Assembly: GCA_027886185.1 (NCBI GenBank)
Contig: WOAB01000593.1
Span: 955,001 to 1,019,000 of the forward strand
Length of the DNA stretch: 64,000 nt
Source of the DNA: Rheum nobile
Taxonomy: Eukaryota > Streptophyta > Magnoliopsida > Caryophyllales > Polygonaceae
Direction of reading: 5' to 3'
A model generated the notes under the pieces. That model did no database searches. It was not told where the DNA came from and saw only the letters and a list, made by a program, of their open reading frames with translations. The position numbers and the translations under genes are program-made. This document shows, one piece after another, positions 58,630-64,000 of the stretch (positions are counted from its first letter, which is position 1; every line of letters starts with the position of its first letter).

Positions 58630-59566
58630 TGATAAGGCGTTGTCGTGACACCTTAAACAAAATAATCCTAACAAACCTAAACAAGTAGTCTGGGCAAGTA
58701 AGGGTCGAATCCACAGGGAGGAAGTGATCTTTCTAAGTATTTATGAGCATGCAAAGTAACAAAGGGGGGTTTTGATTATCAAGCAGAGCAAAGCAAACAA
58801 GTTTAATTGACTTGAGAATATGGTTGGGGAAAGTAGTTCCACTAGAACGAGATCCATAATACAGAGATATAAGTTGATCACAGAAATCTATTCAATCCAA
58901 GTTCTTTTACTATTCTTATGGTTGTTCCCACCCTGATCTTAAGTACTACCGATTCTCACAGTTGTCGATAGACTTATTACTAAATCAAAACTTGTAGATT
59001 GTAAAGTGTATACCTCTTAACCTAGAAAGAGGTCTTAAATAGGTTTAGGAAATAAGTTAACCTAATGAAAATAACAAAGGAAATAAAATAATAGAAAATA
59101 AGGAAATCCCAAATAGAAAAAATAAGGAAATAAAGTCTTCTGGCCGCGAGGCGCTACGTGCCCACCGCGGGGCGTCAGTCTTCTCTGAGATCCACCGCCG
59201 GGTCGCGGTGGCTTCTGGCGCGGGGCGGTGACTTTTCAGCTTCTGCGACACTTTAGTAAAGACGCCATAACTTTTGATTCCCAACTCAGATTACGCTCAT
59301 ATTTTGAGGACTTGTAGTAGACTTCAAGATCTAACTCCTCGAATTGGAATCACTTCATTTGGACATCTGAGTAGAGATAACGAACCATTTCAATTCAGCA
59401 CATTGTTCTTCTACTCTTCAATACACTTCAAACCTATATAAATCCCATGATTTCTTCACTTCTCCACTCTAACTCCATAATCCACGATTGTGCTCTAAAT
59501 CCATCCAAATGGCGCCTCAAACCTGGTAATAATCCTTAGATATGTGCTACAAAATAGCACTTATCA
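58630..59566 (-). repeat. 5' LTR of the inner element (937 bp, internally deleted)
   Basis: Same ends as the 3' LTR. After GATAGACTTATTACTA (~58983) it jumps to AAATCAAAACTTGTAGATTG, omitting the segment corresponding to about 51555-52030 of the other LTR. The deletion must postdate reverse transcription, because both LTRs are made from one template. Confidence 0.9.
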
Positions 59567-60536
59567 GGCACGGGGTCCCGAGGTGGAGCCCGAAGCATAC
59601 CCGATGAAGGACACAGAGTAGGAGTCAGAGGAGTACAATGGAGGGTACTTCGAGGATGAGGATCCCGAGGAGGATCAAAAAGAGGACCCGGAAGAAGAAG
59701 AATATCCGGAGGAAGAGGACCCCGAAGAGGACCTCGAGGAGTTCAGCTATGAGTCAGATGACCTAGAACACATGCTTGAGGACAGTGAGGACCCGGGAAT
59801 GCAGTTCATTTTCCCGAGTCCAGAGTTACCGCCTGATGAGGAGTACACGCCCTTGTCCCTTGCTGCTTGGGAGGCGCTTGGGATTTCGGGTATCGACATG
59901 AGGAGGTATGGGCCGCTGGATGCACCAGTGAACCCGCAACTTATCCCCACACCGAGAGGGCTGGTGATGAACCCTGCTTCTCGGCACGTGCTTCATTAGA
60001 GCGGGATGGCTTCCTCCGAGGTTTGTCACCATGTGGAGATGGTGGTTGAGCATGCTCGTAGGAGGGCAAGGCCTTGGGAGTCGATGGGTGCCCCGAGGGT
60101 GGTCCCGACCCAACAGGCCAGGCCGAGACCTCGTGTGCTTGAGGAGCGCATGGAGGAGTGGACGAATGCCTTGTACGATATGGAGGAGAGGACTTACGAG
60201 ACTGAACTCGGTCTCTCCCGTATGCTAGAGGACGTCCGCGAGCTCCAGGAGAACATCAGGCAGGCGAAGCTTCTACTCAACCCTCAGTACAAGGTGAACC
60301 AGGCGGATTTCCACCCGAGATTTCTTGAAGAATTTTGCTACCCACCGATACCTGAGGAGGGGCCGAGTGTTTCTGTGACCAGGAAGAGACCAAGTATACC
60401 GAGGCCTAGGGAAGAGCCATGCGCTCCGGGTCCTAGTAGGTCGAGGAGTCCGACACCGAAACCCGAGGATGGTCCACCTCCGAAGAGAAGATGTCAGAGG
60501 TCCGGTGGGTATAGGAAACTCTTCATGGCACCGTGA

Positions 60537-60787
60537 AGGAGGGCAGTGTTGGGCCTTAGTGATTTTTTCTAGTTGTTTTGTTTCATTTTTGGTAGAGCTA
60601 TAGCCTCCTAGCAATTTTGTCTTTTCGCTTAGGAGGGCTTTTTGTAAAAACTCATCAACTTAGTTCAGTTCACTTCATCAATAAAAGTTTACCAGTTTGA
60701 TCTATTTCGAGTCGATTCCATACGTTGTGCATTTTAATAATATGATATTAATGTTGTGAAATACTTGGAAAATTGATCGGTAAACAG
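60537..60787 (+). other. Spacer between the pre-gag frame and gag
   Basis: T-rich, with CAATAAAAG at about 60680 and TCGGTAAACAG immediately before the gag ATG. It reads like a 3' UTR followed by a splice acceptor, which may allow gag to be made from a spliced RNA. This is inference. Confidence 0.35.
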
Positions 60788-61977
60788 ATGGTGAACACAA
60801 GAAACACTATTCGTGCTGGTGCTGGGCCGAGCAACAAACCCATACTGAATCTGAGGAATGCCGCAAATCAAGGGGATGAGAGTGAGCCGGTCTCTCACAA
60901 TAACCCCGTGGGCAGTGGCCAAGTTCCGGCTAATCCTCAAGTGGTATTCGACGCTGTGGCTATAGAGGCTATTCGGGGGATCGTGATGCAAGCGGTCACC
61001 GATATAATACGGCCAATTGCACCACATGCACAAGGTGTGCCGGTTCCTCAGGTTATCCCTGAATTTGAGGAGCTAGTTATTCATGTACCTCAGGATGATG
61101 CCGTCAGGAACAGAGGGAACTATGGTCGAGAGTTGAAGACCATTAGCTCTATGAGGCCTGACAACTATGACGGCAAGGGGGAACCAGTCAAAGTGGCGTA
61201 TTGGTTCTCGCACATGGAAAGGTTGTTTAGAAACGTCGAGTGCACTGAGGCTGAAAAAGTGCACATTGCTTCCCTTCAACTAAAGGAGGTGACTAGCGAA
61301 TGGTGGGAAAGCACTAGTCTAGCTGATCATCCTGGTTTGAACTGGGAAATGTTTAAGACGAAGATGACCGACCGTTTCTTTTCCCGTGCTATAAGGGAAG
61401 AGAAACATAAGGAGTTCCTTTATCCGAAGACGGATGGGTTGAAGGTGATTGAGCTTGCAGGCAAGTTTAATCACCTGTTGCAGTATGCTGGTTCAGAAGT
61501 GTCTAGTGAAGAGTAGAAGATCTGGCATTTCCACGAGTGGATGAACCCAGACATCAAGCCATTGATGGTGTGCCACGGGTGCTCTACTCTGGAGCAGTAC
61601 GTGGATGCCGCCTATAAATTAGAGGTGACTCTAGAAGAGTCGGTGAAGAAACACAATCGCCAAAGACCGGCGCAGAGCCAGCCTCAGGCTAGTGGGTTTA
61701 AACGACCCGCGCCACCGTCGCATTTTGCCAAGTCTGGCCGGGCTAGGACGGAGGCCACACAGGCAGGTTCTACGCAACGCTCGGGCCAGGGCAAGAATCC
61801 GATCCAGTGTTACAACTGTGGAACATCGGGGCATAAGAGAAACGAGTGTCCGAAGGACAAGAGGACGTGTTTTGCCTGAGGAAAGGAGGGGCACTTGCAG
61901 ACGTTTTGTCCGCAGAGGAGGCAGAAGAGAGCTGAGTCACAGCAAGGGTCTGTTAGTCATAACAACCGACCCCGATT
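60788..61977 (+). pseudogene. gag of the gypsy element, broken
   Basis: Starts MVNTRNTIRAGAGPSN. The capsid-type region (retrotransposon gag family) is AYWFSHMERLFRNVECTEAE, then VHIASLQLKEVTSEWWESTS and FYPK-like KEFLYPKTDGLKVIELAGKF. The nucleocapsid has one good zinc knuckle, CYNCGTSGHKRNEC (C-x2-C-x4-H-x4-C), and a second, CFA-stop-GKEGHLQTFC, whose second Cys codon is replaced by TGA at 61877. Another TAG is at 61514. The frame otherwise stays constant from 60788 into the protease. The protein would package the element RNA into particles in the cytoplasm. Confidence 0.85.
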
Positions 61978-64000
61978 CAAGCCGGTGGAGACTCCTAGCC
62001 CTTCGACGCAGACAACTGCTTAGAACAGGGGGAAAGCCCCAGCTACTTCTGGAGGTCAAGGTCAGCGGCTTTATGAGACGCGTGATGCTGACGGACCAAA
62101 TGCTCCGATTGCTCAAGGTACTCTATACCTCCATTCTACTTCTGTGTGTATATTGTTTGATTCGGGTGCCACTCATTCTTTCATTTCGGAGAACTGTGTG
62201 AGTAAGCTAGGCTTAGTGTGCAATGAGACTTGCGAGCCTTTTGTGGCGAACCTTCCAAATAGTGAACAGTTAGTAAAGACCAAGCGTCTGTCGGAATTTC
62301 TGATTACTATTCAAGGTCGGAAGTTCGAAGCGGATTTGATCTGTATAGCCATGGCTCCATACGACATTATTCTCGGGATGGATTGGCTGACGCGTCATGG
62401 GGCGGTAATCGATTTTAGCTCAAGGACTGTGACAGTTTCATCAGGGGGCCAGTTTGTATGCAAGTTCAAGGGTCAAGTTCAAGGGTCGTAATGACGCTGA
62501 TAACGGAAAGCTCATCAATGCGATGGCTTCGTGTAAGCTACTTCGACAAGGTTGTGTCGGGTACCTGTGCTATCTGGATACGCCCAAGAGGGATGAGACT
62601 TCAGTTCTTGATATTCCTGTTATATGCGAGTATCCGGATGTCTTTCCTGATGAGATTCTCGGTTTATCCCCGAATCGTGACGTAGAGTTCACTATTGATC
62701 TCAAACCCGGAACCGTGCCGATTTCGAAAGCACCGTATCGGATGGCTCCGGCAGAGATGCAAGAGTTGAAGAAGCAACTCGAGGACCTTCTTGAAAAAAG
62801 GTATATAAGGCCAAGTGCATCGCCTTGGGGCGCTCCGGTCTTGTTTGTCAAGAAGAATGACGGATCATTCAGACTGTGTATCGACTATCGAGAGTTGAAC
62901 AAGGTCACTATCAAGAACAAGTATCCGTTGCCTAGGATAGATGATCTGTTGGATCAACTGCAGGGAGCAAAAGTCTTTTCCAAGATCGATCTGAGATCTG
63001 GTTATCATTAGCTCAGGATTCGTGAGGAAGATATTCCGAGGACTGCATTTCGGACGAGGTATGGGCACTACGAGTTCGTAGTCATGCCATTTGGGCTTAC
63101 TAATGCTCCAGCTGTCTTCATGGATCTGATGCATAGATGTTTCCACCAGTACTTGGATAAGTTCGTGGTGGTATTCATCGACGATATTCTGATCTATTCC
63201 CCGAGCGAGGAGGCTCACGAGGAGCACCTTCGAATCACCTTGTCAGTCCTTAGACAAAATCAGCTGTATGCAAAGTTGTCTAAGTGTGACTTCTGGATCA
63301 AGGAAGTGGCCTTCTTAGGCCATGTGATCAATGAGGATGGGGTTATGGTCAACCCCTAGAAGATTGAAGCGGTAGCCAACTGAAAGCGACCTCAGAATGT
63401 GAAGGAGGTGCGCAGTTTCTTGGGACTTGCAGGTTATTACATACGGTTCGTGGATGGATTTTCTAAGATCGCTCTACCAATGACCGGTTTGCCGCAAGGT
63501 CCATAAGAAGTTTATATGGGACGACAAGTGTGAGGCAAGCTTTTAGAAGTTGAAAAAGTGCCTGACATCCGCACCAGTTTTGGCGCTACCGGAAGGAACT
63601 GATGGTTATGTGGTCTATAGTGACGCTTCTAAGCATGGGTTAGGATGTGTATTGATGCAAAAGGGCAAGGTTATTGCATACGCATCTCGGCAGTTGAAGG
63701 CCTATGAAGCAAACTATCTGACGCATGATCTGGAGTTAGCGACTGTGGTGTTCACATTGAAGATTTGGAGGCACTATCTCTATGGTGTTAGGTGCCAGGT
63801 CTTTACCGACCATAAGAGTCTCAAGTATGTGTTCACTTAGAAGGAGTTGAATATGAGACAACATCGCTAGTTGGAGCTACTCAAAGACTACGACATCGAA
63901 TTGTTGTATCATCCGGGCAAGACTAACGTGGTAGCCGATGCATTAAGCCGGAAGACACCGTACGAGACCGTAGTAGCTCTACTCACTGCGCAGACCAAAC
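61978..64000 (+). pseudogene. pol of the gypsy element (PR-RT-RH), broken, cut by window end
   Basis: Protease: ILFDSGATHSFIS (~62147) and YDIILGMDWLTRHGAVID. Reverse transcriptase: RYIRPSASPWGAPVLFVKK, LCIDYRELNKVTIKNKYPLP, FSKIDLRSGYH, then FVVMPFGLTNAP and the catalytic FIDDILIYS (~63177), intact. RNase H: VVYSDASKHGLGCVLMQKGK, YASRQLKAYEANYLTHDLEL and FTDHKSLKYVF. Lesions: TAG 62021; a 13-bp tandem duplication (CAAGTTCAAGGGT, 62460-62485) that shifts frame between PR and RT; TAG 63009; TAG 63357; TGA 63381; a shift near 63500; TAG 63544; TAG 63838; TAG 63868. Integrase is outside the window. Confidence 0.9.

Larger units (their letters stand above)
51199..59566 (-). mobile_element. Non-autonomous Athila-like LTR retrotransposon (8368 bp), nested
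   Basis: The unit runs TGATAAGG ... CACTTATCA on + and is flanked by GGCAC at 51194-51198 and 59567-59571, a perfect target duplication. Order on the minus strand: 5' LTR 59566-58630, PBS for tRNA-Asp, a gag-like frame with a retropepsin-like end, repeated blocks, polypurine tract TAAGCATGGGGGATT (52624-52610), 3' LTR 52609-51199. No reverse transcriptase, RNase H or integrase is present, so it must have moved with proteins from a relative. The LTRs differ by only a few bases where both exist, so insertion is recent. The 5' LTR lacks about 470-480 bp present in the 3' LTR. Confidence 0.93.
51018..60536 (+). pseudogene. Extra pre-gag frame of the gypsy element, split by the inner element
   Basis: The two coding pieces are 51018-51198 (starts MGTFVSQLRSRKEAEVIPSP) and 59572-60536; the inner element and one GGCAC copy lie between them. 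With a single target copy the frame continues across the join (SDGA|RGPEVEP). The total is about 381 codons with two in-frame TAGs (59619, 59997). It has a Pro-rich start, a long Glu/Asp-rich middle (DPEEDQKEDPEEEEYPEEED), a Leu/Pro-rich part (PLSLAAWEALGISGIDMRRY), a helical, possibly coiled-coil stretch (EERMEEWTNALYDMEERTYE, then LGLSRMLEDVRELQENI), and a basic Pro/Ser-rich tail (PSRSRSPTPKPEDGPPPKRR). I do not recognise it. Its position ahead of gag is unusual. It ends about 250 bp before gag, in sequence containing AATAAAAG and an acceptor-like GGTAAACAG. Confidence 0.6.
48564..64000 (+). mobile_element. Ty3/gypsy element with iMet PBS, interrupted, right end outside window
   Basis: 5' LTR 48564-50749 (TGTAATAACCCC ... 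GAGGGTGTTACA), primer-binding site 50754-50765, an extra frame before gag, gag from 60788, and pol with protease, reverse transcriptase and RNase H to the window end. The motifs (DSGATHSF, IILGMDWL, KIDLRSGYH, FIDDILIYS, TDHKSLKY) are those of plant Ty3/gypsy elements of the chromovirus (Tekay/Del-like) type; integrase and chromodomain, which would confirm this, lie beyond the window. It inserted into the Athila-like element, and the five bases to its left are ATATT. It is split by the 8.4-kb element at 51199-59566. Confidence 0.88.

Overview
The window is nuclear DNA of a flowering plant, most likely a eudicot. It has GT-AG introns, AT-rich introns and spacers, telobox and site II promoter words, a BIN4/MIDGET gene and an ABORTED MICROSPORES-type bHLH gene. 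I cannot place the species. Only about 9 kb (28.4-38 kb) is ordinary host genic sequence; the rest is stacked transposable elements, most of them decayed.

Layout. (1) 1.26-7.76 kb: a Mutator-like element carrying two convergent broken genes, a plant-mobile-domain (PMD) gene on + and a FAR1-type MULE transposase on -. A 725-bp solo LTR with a perfect 5-bp target duplication (CTTGT) splits the transposase. (2) 7.907-28.340 kb: a ~20.4-kb Helitron, A|TC...CTAG|T. It contains a nine-exon RPA1-like gene (two frameshifts), an unrecognised two-exon gene with an intact 257-codon frame, a repeat-rich non-coding middle with site II/telobox clusters, and a many-exon RepHel gene with HUH and PIF1 helicase parts and many lesions. 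(3) 28.4-38.0 kb: three host genes that look intact, namely BIN4 (405 aa, +), a phytocyanin (164 aa, +) and AMS (480 aa, -). (4) 40.1-41.6 kb: a second PMD pseudogene with the same regulatory words as the first. (5) 41.7-44.05 kb: an LTR remnant and a 5'-truncated LINE pseudogene. (6) 44.056-64 kb: a nest of elements. An Athila-like element on - (LTR 44.056-46.677) is hit in its LTR by a 1.1-kb TIR element with a 9-bp target duplication. Its internal region is hit at 48.564 by a Ty3/gypsy element on + that runs off the right end. That element is in turn split inside an open frame by an 8.37-kb non-autonomous Athila-like element (51.199-59.566, -) with a perfect 5-bp target duplication (GGCAC) and internal tandem amplification.

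How the parts relate. BIN4 (topoisomerase VI / endoreduplication), the phytocyanin and AMS (tapetum transcription) are separate host genes with no operon-like link. The Helitron ends only tens of bases before the apparent BIN4 first exon. The Helitron RPA and RepHel products fit one rolling-circle transposition machine, and the intact neighbouring gene may be an undescribed part of it. Across at least five unrelated element families the LTRs, leaders or introns carry short arrays of GC-rich inverted words (arm - short spacer - arm), each family with its own word. I regard this as the most interesting unexplained pattern in the window.
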